Assembly (NCBI RefSeq): GCF_900188485.1
Contig: NZ_FZPH01000029.1
Coordinates: forward strand, 1 to 60,609
Direction of reading: 5' to 3'
From: Asanoa hainanensis
Lineage (GTDB): Bacteria; Actinomycetota; Actinomycetes; Mycobacteriales; Micromonosporaceae
DNA length: 60,609 nucleotides
Below are positions 31,754 to 40,829 of the stretch, in pieces; positions within the stretch are counted from its first letter, which is position 1, and each line of letters starts with the position of its first letter. A model generated the notes under the pieces. The model had not been told where the DNA came from and did no database searches. It saw only the letters and a program-made list of their open reading frames with translations. Position numbers and translations under genes: made by a program.

Positions 31754-33024
31754 TTCGTTGCCTTTCCGTCCAGCACCGTCGGTTCGCCGCGCAGGAACGT
31801 CGCGACGACCCGGCCGGGCAGGGTCATGCCCGCGTACGGGGTGTTACGGGATCGGGATGCCGACGCCGTGGGGTCGACCTGCCAGCGGGCCGCCGGGTCG
31901 ACCAGGGTGAACGTCGCGGGCGCGCCGGCGGCGGGCAGGTGCCCGTGGTCGGTCAGCCCCGCGATCCGGGCCGGGGTCCGGGACATCCGCTCGGCGATGA
32001 GCGGCCAGTCCGGCCCGAGCACGTCGAGCACGATGGACAGCGCGGTCTCCAGGCCGAGCATGCCGGGGCGTGCGTACCCCCACTCGCATTCCTTGTCTTC
32101 CACCGCGTGCGGCGCGTGGTCGGTGGCCACGATGTCGATCAGGCCCTCGGCCAGAGCCTGCCTCAGCGCGGCGACGTCGTTCTGCGTACGCAGCGGCGGG
32201 TTGACCTTGAACACCGGGTCGTACGAGGTGGCCCGCTCGTCGGTCAGCAGCAGGTGGTGGGGCGTGACCTCGGCGGTCACCCGTACCCCAGCCGCCTTGG
32301 CCTGGCGAAGCACGTCGACCGAGCCGGCGGTCGACACGTGACAGACGTGCAGCCGGGCGCCGACGTGCTCTGCGAGCAGCGCGTCCCGGGCGATGATCGC
32401 CTCCTCGGCGACCGCCGGCCAGCCGGTCAGCCCGAGCCGCGCGGAGACCTCACCCTCGTGCATCTGGGCACCCTCGGTGAGCCGGGGCTCCTCGGCGTGC
32501 TGGGCGATCACGCCGTCGAACGCCTTCACGTACTCGAGCGCGCGGCGCATCAGGCGCGGGTCCGAGACGCAGTGCCCGTCGTCCGAGAAGATCCGCACCT
32601 TGGCCGCGGAGGTGGCCATCGCGCCGAGCTCGGCGAGGTGCTGACCGGCCAGGCCGACCGTCACGGCGCCGATCGGCTGCACGTCGACCAGGCCGGCCTC
32701 GCGGCCGAGCCGCCAGACCTGCTCGACCACGCCTGCGGTGTCGGCGACCGGCGAGGTGTTGGCCATCGCGCAGACGGCGGTGTAGCCGCCCAGCGCCGCG
32801 GCACGCGAGCCGGACTCGACGGTCTCGGCGTCCTCGCGGCCGGGCTCGCGCAGGTGGGTGTGCAGGTCGACGAGGCCGGGCAGCGCGACCAGGCCGTCGG
32901 CGTCGATGACCTGTGCTCCACGGGCCTCGCTTTCGGGGGCGATGAGGCCGTCGCGGACCAGCAGGTCGGTCGGCTCGGCGCCGAGGACGCTGACGCCCTT
33001 GATGAGGTACGTGGTGCTGCTCAT
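31750..33024 (-). CDS. pyrC: Dihydroorotase
   Basis: 424 residues, class I. The metal site [10 protein letters not shown] is near 52-61; VDLHTH is preceded by [12 protein letters not shown]. Later [12 protein letters not shown] and [13 protein letters not shown] provide further ligands and the catalytic Asp. It closes N-carbamoyl-aspartate to dihydroorotate. It overlaps pyrB and carA by 4 bp each, so the pyrR-pyrF run appears fully coupled. Confidence 0.96.
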   Translation of the reverse strand: MSSTTYLIKGVSVLGAEPTDLLVRDGLIAPESEARGAQVIDADGLVALPGLVDLHTHLREPGREDAETVESGSRAAALGGYTAVCAMANTSPVADTAGVVEQVWRLGREAGLVDVQPIGAVTVGLAGQHLAELGAMATSAAKVRIFSDDGHCVSDPRLMRRALEYVKAFDGVIAQHAEEPRLTEGAQMHEGEVSARLGLTGWPAVAEEAIIARDALLAEHVGARLHVCHVSTAGSVDVLRQAKAAGVRVTAEVTPHHLLLTDERATSYDPVFKVNPPLRTQNDVAALRQALAEGLIDIVATDHAPHAVEDKECEWGYARPGMLGLETALSIVLDVLGPDWPLIAERMSRTPARIAGLTDHGHLPAAGAPATFTLVDPAARWQVDPTASASRSRNTPYAGMTLPGRVVATFLRGEPTVLDGKATK

Positions 33025-33941
33025 TTGCCCCCCAGGAGCAGGTAGAGGACGGCCATCCGGACGGAGACGCCGTTGGCGACCTGTTCGACGATCGTGGAGC
33101 GGGCCGAGTCGGCCACCTCCGGAGTGATCTCCATGCCGCGGACCATCGGGCCGGGGTGCATGACGATCGCGTGCTCGGGCAGCCGGCGCATCCGGGTCGC
33201 GTCGAGGCCGTAGCGGCGCGCGTACTCCCGGGTCGACGGGAAGAAGGAGTCGTTCATCCGTTCCCGCTGGACGCGCAGCATCATCACCACGTCGACGTCC
33301 GGCAGCACCGCGTCGAGGTCGTAGGAGACGCGCAGGTCCGGTGAGAGCGCCGGGCCGACGTCGACCGGGATCAGCGTCGGCGGGCCGACCACCGTGACCT
33401 TGGCACCGAGCGTGGTGAGCAGCAGGACGTTGGACCGCGCGACCCGGCTGTGCAGCACGTCGCCGACGATCGCGACGTGCAGGCCGGCGACCCGGCCCAG
33501 TCGGGACCGCATCGTGTACGCGTCGAGCAGCGCCTGGGTGGGGTGCTCGTGGGTGCCGTCGCCGGCGTTGACCACCGAGCCGTCGACCCAGCTGGCCAGC
33601 CGGTGCGGCGCGCCGGAGGCCGGGTGCCGCACGACCACCGCGTCGGCGCCCATCGCCTGCAGGGTCAGCGCCGTGTCCTTGAGGCTCTCGCCCTTGGAAA
33701 CGCTGGAACCCTTGGCGGAGAAGTTGATGACGTCGGCACTCAGCCGCTTCGCGGCGGCCTCGAACGAGATCCGGGTGCGGGTCGAGTCCTCGTAGAAGAG
33801 GTTGACGACGGTGCGGCCACGCAGGGTGGGCAGCTTCTTGACCTCGCGGCCGGACACGGCGGCCAGCTCGGCGGCGGTGTCCAGGACCAGCGTGGCGTGC
33901 TGCGCGTCGAGGTCGGCGGCCGACAGCAGGTGCTTGATCAT
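33021..33941 (-). CDS. pyrB: Aspartate carbamoyltransferase, catalytic chain
   Basis: 306 residues from ATG 33941; longer in-frame extensions run through pyrR and are rejected. [13 protein letters not shown] binds carbamoyl phosphate, [13 protein letters not shown] and MLRVQRERM are the usual active-site segments, and the C-terminus has [13 protein letters not shown]. No pyrI regulatory chain is seen, as is normal outside enterobacteria. ATGA overlap with pyrR. Confidence 0.96.
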   Translation of the reverse strand: MIKHLLSAADLDAQHATLVLDTAAELAAVSGREVKKLPTLRGRTVVNLFYEDSTRTRISFEAAAKRLSADVINFSAKGSSVSKGESLKDTALTLQAMGADAVVVRHPASGAPHRLASWVDGSVVNAGDGTHEHPTQALLDAYTMRSRLGRVAGLHVAIVGDVLHSRVARSNVLLLTTLGAKVTVVGPPTLIPVDVGPALSPDLRVSYDLDAVLPDVDVVMMLRVQRERMNDSFFPSTREYARRYGLDATRMRRLPEHAIVMHPGPMVRGMEITPEVADSARSTIVEQVANGVSVRMAVLYLLLGGK

Positions 33942-34534
33942 TTGGTCCCCGTCTCCTCGCCGAGCAGCTTGACCTCGTCGATGCCGTCTGTCTCGGCCAG
34001 CGTCACCTTGACGATCTCGGTGCGCGCGGTCGGGATGTTCTTGCCGACGTAGTCGGCCCGGATCGGCAGCTCGCGGTGCCCCCGGTCGACGATCACGGCG
34101 AGCTGCACGGAGCTGGGCCGGCCGAGGTCGGAGAGGGCGTCGAGCGCGGCCCGCACGGTGCGGCCGGAGAACAGCACGTCGTCGACGAGGATGACCCGCC
34201 GGCCGTCGATGCCACCGGGCGGCAGGTCGGTCGGGCCGATCGCGCGGGTGGCCTTGAGCCGCAGGTCGTCGCGGTAGAGGGTGACGTCGAGCACACCGAC
34301 CGGGACGTCGACCGACTCGAAGGCGGCGATCCGGGCGGCCAACCGGCGGGCCAGCGGGACTCCGCGGGTCGGGATGCCGAGCAGGACAGTGCCGTCGGCA
34401 CCGTCGGTCTTCTCGAGAATCTGGTGCGCGATGCGGTCGACGACCCGCTGCAGATCCGTCTCTGTGAGGATGACCTTCACAGTCGGTGGTGAACCGGACG
34501 TCGTCGAGGATGAAGCGGCCTGAGGATAGGCCAC
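33938..34534 (-). CDS. pyrR: PyrR, pyrimidine operon RNA-binding regulator / UPRTase
   Basis: 198 residues. GTG at 34534 is preferred since AAGGAGG (34541-34547) is properly spaced from it, while an in-frame GTG at 34558 lies inside the PyrR-binding hairpin. The phosphoribosyltransferase PRPP loop is [19 protein letters not shown], with DRIAHQILE and [12 protein letters not shown] before it. PyrR binds pyr mRNA in the presence of UMP/UTP to lower expression and may have weak uracil phosphoribosyltransferase activity. First gene of the pyr operon. Confidence 0.95.
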   Translation of the reverse strand: MAYPQAASSSTTSGSPPTVKVILTETDLQRVVDRIAHQILEKTDGADGTVLLGIPTRGVPLARRLAARIAAFESVDVPVGVLDVTLYRDDLRLKATRAIGPTDLPPGGIDGRRVILVDDVLFSGRTVRAALDALSDLGRPSSVQLAVIVDRGHRELPIRADYVGKNIPTARTEIVKVTLAETDGIDEVKLLGEETGTK

Positions 34535-34540
34535 GGCGGA

Positions 34541-34570
34541 CCTCCTTCCCCGCCTCACGGGACGGGTCGT
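34541..34570 (-). promoter_or_regulatory. PyrR-binding hairpin overlapping the pyrR ribosome-binding site
   Basis: On the minus strand the leader has a stem CCCG (34563-34566) / CGGG (34549-34552) closing the loop TCCCGTGAGG. The loop and first stem base fit the PyrR consensus UCCNGNGAGGY. AAGGAGG (34541-34547) follows at once, so a PyrR-stabilised hairpin would cover the ribosome-binding site. In mycobacteria PyrR acts at translation in this way. Direct binding here is inference. Confidence 0.75.
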
Positions 34571-34643
34571 TAAAGGATGTCTTCGGCGAACCGTCGATCA
34601 CGTTACCAGCGGGGACCGTGCGCGTAAGCGCAGCGTGCCGTGC

Positions 34644-34658
34644 GTAACACTGTCGCGA
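34644..34658. promoter_or_regulatory. Possible BldD half-palindromic box
   Basis: GTAACACTG matches the left half of the BldD consensus (nTnACnC(A/T)GnGTnAn) fully, while the right half does not. It lies in the pyrR/bldD shared region, 86 bp upstream of the bldD -35 hexamer. Autoregulation is known for BldD in Streptomyces; this site is only a candidate. Confidence 0.3.
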
Positions 34659-34729
34659 GTCGTTGATGCATGGTGCAGGAAAATTCGGACAAGACACGAC
34701 AGTCATCCCAAGTAATGGGTAATGAGCAC

Positions 34730-34758
34730 TTGACCAGTTCTCTCATTCCCCGTACCGT
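34730..34758 (+). promoter_or_regulatory. Promoter of bldD
   Basis: TTGACC (34730-34735) and TACCGT (34753-34758) are 17 bp apart, close to consensus for a housekeeping actinobacterial promoter. The transcript would begin near 34765 and leave a leader of about 50 nt with GGGAGAG before the bldD start. Confidence 0.65.
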
Positions 34759-34816
34759 CACGCTCCGTAGCGATAGCTGGGGAGAACCCCGGGTGCCAGC
34801 ACTGGGAGAGTCGTCA

Positions 34817-35305
34817 ATGCCTTCTGAGTACGCCAAGTCGTTGGGCGCGCGCCTGCGCTCCATCCGCCAGCAGCAGGGCCTCTCCCTGCAAGGTGTGGAG
34901 GAGAAGTCGAACGGTCGCTGGAAGGCGGTCGTCGTCGGCTCCTACGAGCGCGGCGACCGGGCCGTGACGGTCTCCCGCCTCGCCGAGCTCGCCGACTTCT
35001 ACCGGGTGCCCGTCTCGGAGCTGCTGCCCGACGGCAGCGGTGTCCGCCACGAGCCCACCAACAAGATCGTGCTCGACCTCGAGCGCCTCTACGACGAGGC
35101 CTCGGAGGAGCTCGCCTACGTGGCCCGCTACGCGCGCGCCATCCAGCAGCAGCGCGGCGACTACAACGGCCGGGTGCTCTCGATCCGCGCGGACGACCTC
35201 CGCGCGCTCGCGATCGTCTACGACTCGTCGCCGTCGGGCCTGATCGAGCGCCTCAACGAGCACGGCGTCCTGGTCGCCGACCCGCGGGCGTTCTTCGCCT
35301 CCTGA
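34817..35305 (+). CDS. bldD: BldD, c-di-GMP-responsive developmental regulator
   Basis: 162 residues from ATG 34817 with GGGAGAG at 34804-34810. The N-terminal XRE-type helix-turn-helix (~5-70) has ARLRSIRQQQGLSLQGVEE and VVVGSYERGDRAVTVSRLAELA. The C-terminal domain has the tetrameric c-di-GMP-binding signature RGD (113-115), eight residues, RADD (124-127); Streptomyces has RQDD. It represses sporulation and secondary-metabolism genes while c-di-GMP is high. Divergent from the pyr operon and convergent with nusB, separated by a bidirectional terminator. Confidence 0.96.
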   Translation: MPSEYAKSLGARLRSIRQQQGLSLQGVEEKSNGRWKAVVVGSYERGDRAVTVSRLAELADFYRVPVSELLPDGSGVRHEPTNKIVLDLERLYDEASEELAYVARYARAIQQQRGDYNGRVLSIRADDLRALAIVYDSSPSGLIERLNEHGVLVADPRAFFAS

Positions 35306-35316
35306 TCTCCTGTTGA

Positions 35317-35349
35317 CAAAGGCCCCTCCCGTTGCGGGAGGGGCCTTTG
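35317..35349. terminator. Bidirectional terminator between bldD and nusB
   Basis: CAAAGGCCCCTCCC (35317-35330) pairs perfectly over 14 bp with GGGAGGGGCCTTTG (35336-35349), loop GTTGC, and short T/A-rich edges on both sides. It sits 12 bp after the bldD stop and 17 bp after the nusB stop, so it should end transcription from both directions. Confidence 0.9.
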
Positions 35350-35365
35350 TTGACGTGTGGCTCTT

Positions 35366-35800
35366 TTAGCGCGATGCGTACTCGGCGATTCGACCGATCA
35401 GGCCGTTGAGGAACCGCGGGCTGTCGTCGGTCGACATCTGCCGGGCGAGCTCGACCGCCTCGGTGATCGCGACGGCGTCGTCGATCTCGTCGACGTAGAG
35501 CAGCTCGTACACCGCGATCCGCGCCAGGTTGCGGTCGACCACCGGCATCCGGTCGATCGTCCAGCCCTCGGCGTAGCTGGCGATCAGCTCGTCGATCCGG
35601 TCGAGGTGCGCGGAGACGCCGTTGACCAGGCCGATCGCGTAGTCCAGGTGACCGGGCAACGGGCGTTCCAGCCGCGCGACGTAGTCCGTGAGGACGTCAG
35701 CCGGCGGCCGGTCCCGAAGGTCGGCTTCGAACAACACGTCGAGGGCCCGCTTGCGCGCCTTGCGGCGCGCGGGCATCGAGGTCTTGGGGCCCTCAGCCAT
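35366..35800 (-). CDS. nusB: Transcription antitermination factor NusB
   Basis: 144 residues, all-helical. ARRKARKRALDVLFEADLR is the arginine-rich N-terminal helix that meets boxA RNA and NusE. The end ITEAVELARQM, DSPRFLNGLIGRIAEY is typical. It supports rRNA antitermination. One-base overlap with efp. The C-terminal part lacks the longer acidic tail of some actinobacteria. Confidence 0.95.
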   Translation of the reverse strand: MAEGPKTSMPARRKARKRALDVLFEADLRDRPPADVLTDYVARLERPLPGHLDYAIGLVNGVSAHLDRIDELIASYAEGWTIDRMPVVDRNLARIAVYELLYVDEIDDAVAITEAVELARQMSTDDSPRFLNGLIGRIAEYASR

Positions 35801-36357
35801 CAGGCGCGGCCGAGGTAACGGCCGTCGCGGGTGTCGACCTTGATCTTCTCACCGGTGGTGATGAACAGTGGCACGTTGACGGTCGCGCCGGTCTCGACCG
35901 TGGCCGGCTTGTTGCCGCCGGTCGAGCGGTCGCCCTGCAGGCCGGGCTCGGTGTAGGTGACCTCGAGCACGACGCTGGTCGGCAGCTCGACGTAGAGCGG
36001 GACGCCCTCGTGGGTCGCGACCATCGCCTCGGCCTCGGGCAGCAGGTAGTTGGACGCCTCGCCAACCGTGCCGCCGTTGACGTGGATCTGGTCATAGGTG
36101 TCCAGGTCCATGAAGACGAAGTCTTCGCCGTCGGCGTAGAGGTATTGCATCGTGCGCTTGTCGACGGTCGCGGTATCGACCTTGGTGCCCGCGTTGAAGG
36201 TCTTGTCGACGACCTTCCCGGACAGCACGTTCTTGAGCGTGGTGCGCACGAACGCACCACCCTTGCCGGGCTTGACGTGCTGGAACTCAACGACGGACCA
36301 GAGCTCGCCGTCGAGGTTGAGAACCAGACCGTTCTTCAGGTCGTTGGTGGTGGCCAT
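35800..36357 (-). CDS. efp: Elongation factor P
   Basis: 185 residues, three beta-barrels. The tip loop [13 protein letters not shown] puts Lys32 at the position that is modified in other bacteria; no epmA/epmB or earP gene is seen here. GGCAGGAA precedes the ATG. The C-terminal [26 protein letters not shown] is canonical. It relieves ribosome stalling at proline runs, which suits a genome with the Pro-rich proteins seen elsewhere in the window. Paired with nusB. Confidence 0.96.
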   Translation of the reverse strand: MATTNDLKNGLVLNLDGELWSVVEFQHVKPGKGGAFVRTTLKNVLSGKVVDKTFNAGTKVDTATVDKRTMQYLYADGEDFVFMDLDTYDQIHVNGGTVGEASNYLLPEAEAMVATHEGVPLYVELPTSVVLEVTYTEPGLQGDRSTGGNKPATVETGATVNVPLFITTGEKIKVDTRDGRYLGRA

Positions 36358-36431
36358 TTCCTGCCTTGATCTTCACTCGGCGGACAGACCAGACGAGTCT
36401 ACCGGCCATCAACGACTGCCATCCTCGTCGG

Positions 36432-37871
36432 GTGTCCGCGCCGGTCCTCACCAACCCTGATGCCGGCCAGCTGGGACGATGTCGCGCCTGGGGAGTGGCC
36501 GGCGCTGTTTGCGTGGCCCTGGGCGGTCTGGGCTCCGGGGCCGGGCCCGCGTCGGGCCCGTTGGCCCGTCCCGATCTTCCCGTCGACCTCTTCACCGCCG
36601 GGATCGCCGTGGCCTACTTCGGCCTGGTGCTGCTGGTGGTCGCCTGGTGGCGGCTGGGTCGGCTGGTGCGCCAGCGCCCGGCCTCCGCTTCGTCCGAGGA
36701 GTTGCTGGCCACGCTGCTGATGTGGGCCGCGCCGCTGCTGATCGCCCCGCCGGTGTTCAGCCGGGACGTCTACAGCTACCTGGCCCAGGGCGCGATGGTC
36801 GGCGCCGGGCTCGACGTCTACCGCGACGGGCCGGCCGTCCTGGGTGGGCCGTTCGCGGCCGAGGTGCCGGCGATCTGGCAGCACACGGCCACGCCGTACG
36901 GGCCGGCCTTCCTGCTCCTGGCCACCGCGGTGGCCACCCTGGTCGGCGGGCACGTGACGCTGGGCGTACTCCTGATGCGGTTGGTCGCCCTGGGCGGGGT
37001 GACCTTGCTCGCTTACTCGTTGCCACCGCTGGCCCGGCGCTTCGGTGTGGCGCCCGGGGCCGCGCTCTGGCTCGCGGTGCTCAACCCGCTGGTGCTGCTG
37101 CATCTGGTCGGTGGCGCGCACAACGACGCGGTGCTGGTCGGTTTGCTTTCTGCTGGGCTGGCTTTGGCTGTCGCCGGTCGGCCCGTGCTCGGCGCCGTTC
37201 TGGTCACCCTCGCCGCGCTGGTTAAGGTGCCGGCGGCGGTCGGGCTCGCGGCGGTCGCGGTCGTCTGGGCCGCCTCCGCCGGGCGGGTGCGCGCTCTCGG
37301 GGGAACGATCCTGGTCGCCGGGGGTACGGCGGTCGGCGTCACCTGGCTCGCCGGCACCGGATTCGGCTGGGTGGGTGCGTTGCGCACGCCCGTTACCGCC
37401 GACAGTTGGTCGCTGACCAGCGCGCTCGGCCGGGCGACCGGGTCGTTGCTGTCGGCGCTGGACGCCGGGCTGGGCACGGCGCCGATGACGGGTTGGCGCG
37501 TTGCCGGCATGTGCGCCGCGGTGGCGGCCGCGCTGCTGGTCTGGCACCGGCGCCGGTCGGTCGGCCCGGTGCACGGGGTGGGCCTGGTGCTCGGTGGCGT
37601 CGTGGTGTTCGGGCCGGCGGTGCGGCCCTGGTACCTGCTCTGGGCTGTGGTTCCGCTGGCCGCCACCGCGCCGTTCGGTCGGGCGGGCCGGTTCGCCGCC
37701 GCCGCGTCCGCCGTGCTGGCCCTGGTGGTGCTGCCGGACGGCTTCGCGCCGCACGGCCTGGGGCCTCTCGGCTTCGCGGTGACCGGCGGGGTGCTGGCGA
37801 TCGCGCTGCTGGTGATGGCGGCCTTCGCCACCGCGCCGGACGACGACCTGGCGCCGGGGTTGGCGGGATGA
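36432..37871 (+). CDS. Polyprenol-phosphate-mannose-dependent alpha-1,6-mannosyltransferase (MptB-like)
   Basis: 479 residues from the GTG at 36432; the frame opens at 36366 but that start would leave no room for the divergent efp promoter. At least ten hydrophobic helices. Family marks of the GT-C MptB group: LLIAPPVFSRDVYSYLAQGAM with the loop Asp after helix 1-2, TPYGPAFLLLA, NPLVLLHLVGGAHNDAVLVGLL, and AVRPWYLLWAVVPLAA. Such enzymes extend mannan cores of lipoglycans or related glycoconjugates outside the membrane using polyprenyl-phospho-mannose. The next gene overlaps by 4 bp (ATGA). Acceptor unknown. Confidence 0.82.
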   Translation: MSAPVLTNPDAGQLGRCRAWGVAGAVCVALGGLGSGAGPASGPLARPDLPVDLFTAGIAVAYFGLVLLVVAWWRLGRLVRQRPASASSEELLATLLMWAAPLLIAPPVFSRDVYSYLAQGAMVGAGLDVYRDGPAVLGGPFAAEVPAIWQHTATPYGPAFLLLATAVATLVGGHVTLGVLLMRLVALGGVTLLAYSLPPLARRFGVAPGAALWLAVLNPLVLLHLVGGAHNDAVLVGLLSAGLALAVAGRPVLGAVLVTLAALVKVPAAVGLAAVAVVWAASAGRVRALGGTILVAGGTAVGVTWLAGTGFGWVGALRTPVTADSWSLTSALGRATGSLLSALDAGLGTAPMTGWRVAGMCAAVAAALLVWHRRRSVGPVHGVGLVLGGVVVFGPAVRPWYLLWAVVPLAATAPFGRAGRFAAAASAVLALVVLPDGFAPHGLGPLGFAVTGGVLAIALLVMAAFATAPDDDLAPGLAG

Positions 37872-38983
37872 CCGCGTCCCGCCGCTCGCTGGCTCTGTTG
37901 GCTCTGCTGGCTGTCCTGTGGGTGCTGCTGGTGCCCGGGCGGCGCGGCTTCTTCGACGTGGGCGTCTACTACGGCGCGGTCCAGCACTGGGTGGGCGGCG
38001 GGGATCTCTACGACTACCTGCGCCCCGGCACGGTGTACGGGTTCACCTACCCCCCGTTCGCGGCGATGCTGATGACGCCGCTGGCGCCGCTGTCCTGGCA
38101 CACGGCGATCGCGGTGAGCATCGTGCTCAACGTGGTGGCCGGCGGTCTGGTCATCCGGTGGCTGGTCGGCTGCCTCGGGCGCCCTTGGCTGCTGGTCGCC
38201 CTGCTCTGTGTCTTTCTCGCGCCGGTCCGCGACACGGTCAGCTTCGGCCAGGTCAACCTGGTGCTGCTGGCCCTGGTCTGGTGGGACCTGCGCCGGGGCC
38301 CGCGGGCCGGTGTCGGCATCGGCATAGCGACGGCGGTCAAGCTGACGCCAGGCCTGTTCGTGCTGTACCTGGCGCTGGCCCGGCAGTGGCGCGCCTTCCT
38401 GATCGCGGTTTCGACGGTTGCTGGGGCGATCCTGCTGGCGGCGGCGATCGCCCCGTCGGCGTCGCGCACGTTCTGGACCGAGGCGCTGTGGAACACAGGC
38501 CGCGTGGGCGACCTGTCCTACGTGTCGAACCAGTCCCTGCGCGGTGTTCTGGCGCGAGCGGACCTACCGGGTTGGTCGTGGGCTCTGCTGGTGCTCGCCG
38601 TCTGTGCATTGTGGATGGTGCGTGCGGGCCGGGCGGCCCGGGCGGGCGACCACACGACCGGTTTCGCCCTGACCGGCGTAGCGACCTGCCTCGTCAGCCC
38701 GGTCACCTGGGTCCACCACCTGGTCTGGCTACTGCCGGCCCTCTACCTGGCCTGGCGCTCGGGCCGCGCTCGGATTTTGGTCATCGCGGCCTACGTGCTG
38801 CTGTGCACGAGCGCGGTGTGGCTGTGGTCAGACGGCGGCCGCTCACTGGCGGCGGTACTCGGCAGCAACCTCTACGTCTGGATCGCCCTGGCCCTGCTGG
38901 CCTTCCTACCGATCACCCCGCACAATCCGGCACCGCTCCTGGAGCAGCACCAACCGCAAGAAAAGGATCTAGTCGCGGGCTGA
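37868..38983 (+). CDS. GT87-family mannosyltransferase, membrane protein
   Basis: 371 residues from ATG 37868, coupled to the preceding gene by ATGA. Multi-pass membrane protein with the GT87 pattern: FFDVGVYYGAVQHWVGGGDLYDY near the start with the catalytic-type Asp, TYPPFAAMLMTPL, FGQVNLVLLALVWWDL, and SPVTWVHHLVWLLPALYLAWR near the end. GT87 includes alpha-1,2-mannosyltransferases such as PimE. With the MptB-like neighbour it forms a two-gene cell-envelope glycosylation unit inserted between efp and aroB. Confidence 0.82.
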   Translation: MTASRRSLALLALLAVLWVLLVPGRRGFFDVGVYYGAVQHWVGGGDLYDYLRPGTVYGFTYPPFAAMLMTPLAPLSWHTAIAVSIVLNVVAGGLVIRWLVGCLGRPWLLVALLCVFLAPVRDTVSFGQVNLVLLALVWWDLRRGPRAGVGIGIATAVKLTPGLFVLYLALARQWRAFLIAVSTVAGAILLAAAIAPSASRTFWTEALWNTGRVGDLSYVSNQSLRGVLARADLPGWSWALLVLAVCALWMVRAGRAARAGDHTTGFALTGVATCLVSPVTWVHHLVWLLPALYLAWRSGRARILVIAAYVLLCTSAVWLWSDGGRSLAAVLGSNLYVWIALALLAFLPITPHNPAPLLEQHQPQEKDLVAG

Positions 38984-39005
38984 CTGGTCGCGGACAATCC
39001 GACAG

Positions 39006-39314
39006 GTGGAGCACGTGGAAGAGGTGCGCCAGCTTTGGGCGCACTGCCGGGCACTGCCGTTCCCGGACGGCCTCCGCGGAGCAGATTTCGGCGGCGTAGA
39101 CCTGGTCCTGGTCGACTCCTCCGTCGCGGGCTGTGTCGAAGGATGGCTGGAGCGGGACGGCCAACTCGACGCGAAAAGCTGGGACGCACTCGGCCGCTGC
39201 CTCGACAACCTCGACCGCATGATCCCGCTACTACCGCGCCAGGACGCGATCGATTACTTCAACACGTACCGCACGTGCGCCCAACTCATATGGGACGCCC
39301 CATCACCAACCTGA
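39006..39314 (+). CDS. Small conserved-looking hypothetical protein
   Basis: 102 residues from GTG 39006. Acidic, mostly helical, with EEVRQLWAHCRALPFPDGLR, GVDLVLVDSSVAGCVEGWLE, and CLDNLDRMIPLLPRQDAIDYF. No signal or membrane segment. I do not recognise a named domain, but the composition and third-position GC look like real coding sequence, and a repeat-rich gene-free stretch follows. It starts 22 bp after the glycosyltransferase gene and may be cotranscribed; no strong ribosome site is visible. Confidence 0.6.
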   Translation: MEHVEEVRQLWAHCRALPFPDGLRGADFGGVDLVLVDSSVAGCVEGWLERDGQLDAKSWDALGRCLDNLDRMIPLLPRQDAIDYFNTYRTCAQLIWDAPSPT

Positions 39315-39752
39315 ACCGACGAAGAAGCATCACACCGCGACGCGGCCGTTGAGGCAGGCTCCGGAGACCCGACCGCACGGCGGTGCCGCGGCCAAGACCT
39401 CAGCCGGCGACGCCGACGCCGACAAGAAAGACAGAGCAACGCGGCGCGATCCGCGTGGCCAATCGAAGATCCCGGCCGCGCCGCGCTCGGACTCTGTGGG
39501 CGAACGCGGGGTAAGCCTCGACAACCACGCCACCACACAGCTCCCGGCCCGCGCAGCAGTCGAAGATCCTGCCCTGGCGACCTGACGGCGTGGCTGCGGA
39601 TCAGCCCCCATGGGCGACCGCCACGGGGGCCTCGGCCAAGGCCACCGCACCGCGCGCGGCGCAAATCGAACGTCCCGGCCCCGACCACCTGACCCGACGG
39701 CGACACCCAGGTGATGGTCGTTTGACCGCACGGCGGCGGCGCCGCTTGGGTT
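39315..39752. other. Gene-free stretch with degenerate repeats before aroB 3' end
   Basis: No frame here has a credible product. Three loosely similar units with the core TCGAAGATCC / TCGAACGTCC followed by GC-rich DNA occur near 39463, 39560 and 39664, about 100 bp apart. The two latter ones continue into ACCTGAC(cc)GACGGCG. There are no terminator-quality hairpins that I can pick out. Confidence 0.45.
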
Positions 39753-40829
39753 TCAGTTGGCGACCGCGGCGTAGGCCTCGGCGAGTAGGTCGTCGGACGG
39801 GCCTTCGAGCAGGTCGGTCTCGGCCAGGTGGTTGAGCACCACGAAGCGCAACCGGGAGCCGCGGGCCTTCTTGTCGACGCGCATCGCGGCGAGCAGGTCG
39901 GGCCAGGCGCCGGCGGCGTAGCGGGTCGGCAGGCCCAGCGCCGACAGGATCTCGCCGTGGCGGGCCGCGGTGGCCGCGTCGAGGCGGCCGGCCAGCCGGC
40001 TGAGCTCCGCCGCGTAGACCAGCCCGACGGAGACCGCGTCGCCGTGGCGCCAGGTGTAGAACTCGACCTTCTCGATCGCGTGGGCCAGGGTGTGGCCGTA
40101 GTTGAGGATCTCGCGGCGGCCTGACTCTTTCAGGTCGCCGCCGACGACGTCGGCCTTCACACGGACCGCGTACTCGATGAGGCTCCGGACCGCCGGGCTC
40201 GTTGGGTCGGCGGCGGCGAGCGGGTCGCGCTCGATCAGGTCCAGGATCGCCGGCTCGGCGATGAAGCCGCACTTGACCACCTCGGCCAGGCCTGCCGCGA
40301 GGTCCTTGGGCGGCAGCGTGTCGAGGGTGTCGAGGTCGCAGAGGACGCCGACCGGCGGGTGGAACGCACCCACCAGGTTCTTGCCGGCGGCCGTGTTGAT
40401 GCCGGTCTTGCCGCCCACCGCGGCGTCGACCATGCCGAGCAACGACGTCGGCACCGGCACCCAGCGCACCCCGCGCAGCCAGGCGGCCGCGACGTAGCCG
40501 CCCAGGTCGGTCGCCGCACCGCCACCCACGGCCACGACCGCGTCGGACCGGGTGAAGCCGGCCGCGCCGAGTTGGTCCCAGCACTCGGCCGCGGTCTCGA
40601 CGGTCTTACCGCTCTCCGCGTCGGGTATCTCGATGCGGGTGACCAGCCGCCCGGCAGCCGAGAGCGCGGCCTCGACCGCGTCGGCGCGGCCGGACAGCGG
40701 CGCGGAGGCGAGCACGGCGACCCGGTCGGCGCCCGGCAACAGGGCACTGACCTGGTCGGTGAGCCCGCGACCGACGACCACGTCGTAGGCCTGCTCACCA
40801 CCGACCGGAATACGGGTGATCTCATCCAT
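39753..40829 (-). CDS. aroB: 3-dehydroquinate synthase
   Basis: 358 residues from ATG 40829; an open extension upstream overlaps the LRR-like gene and is unrelated. NAD and metal sites: DAVVAVGGGAATDLGGYVAAAWLRG, PTSLLGMVDAAVGGKTGINT, GLAEVVKCGF and NYGHTLAHAIE. It forms dehydroquinate, step two of the shikimate pathway. In many actinobacteria it directly follows aroK; here five accessory genes lie between. Its start overlaps the preceding gene by 8 bp, so it may now depend on that gene's promoter. Confidence 0.96.
   Translation of the reverse strand: MDEITRIPVGGEQAYDVVVGRGLTDQVSALLPGADRVAVLASAPLSGRADAVEAALSAAGRLVTRIEIPDAESGKTVETAAECWDQLGAAGFTRSDAVVAVGGGAATDLGGYVAAAWLRGVRWVPVPTSLLGMVDAAVGGKTGINTAAGKNLVGAFHPPVGVLCDLDTLDTLPPKDLAAGLAEVVKCGFIAEPAILDLIERDPLAAADPTSPAVRSLIEYAVRVKADVVGGDLKESGRREILNYGHTLAHAIEKVEFYTWRHGDAVSVGLVYAAELSRLAGRLDAATAARHGEILSALGLPTRYAAGAWPDLLAAMRVDKKARGSRLRFVVLNHLAETDLLEGPSDDLLAEAYAAVAN

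Noticed and set aside
34535-34558. Upstream GTG start for pyrR at 34558
   Set aside because: This GTG is part of the PyrR-binding loop; the AAGGAGG site is placed for the GTG at 34534.
33942-34706. N-terminal extension of pyrB to 34706
   Set aside because: It runs through pyrR in another frame; ATG 33941 gives the normal length and N-terminus.
39254-39731. Minus-strand frames of 133-150 residues upstream of aroB's 3' end
   Set aside because: Low-complexity Arg/Ala/Ser sequences overlapping each other in different frames, with no family resemblance and no plausible ribosome-binding site.
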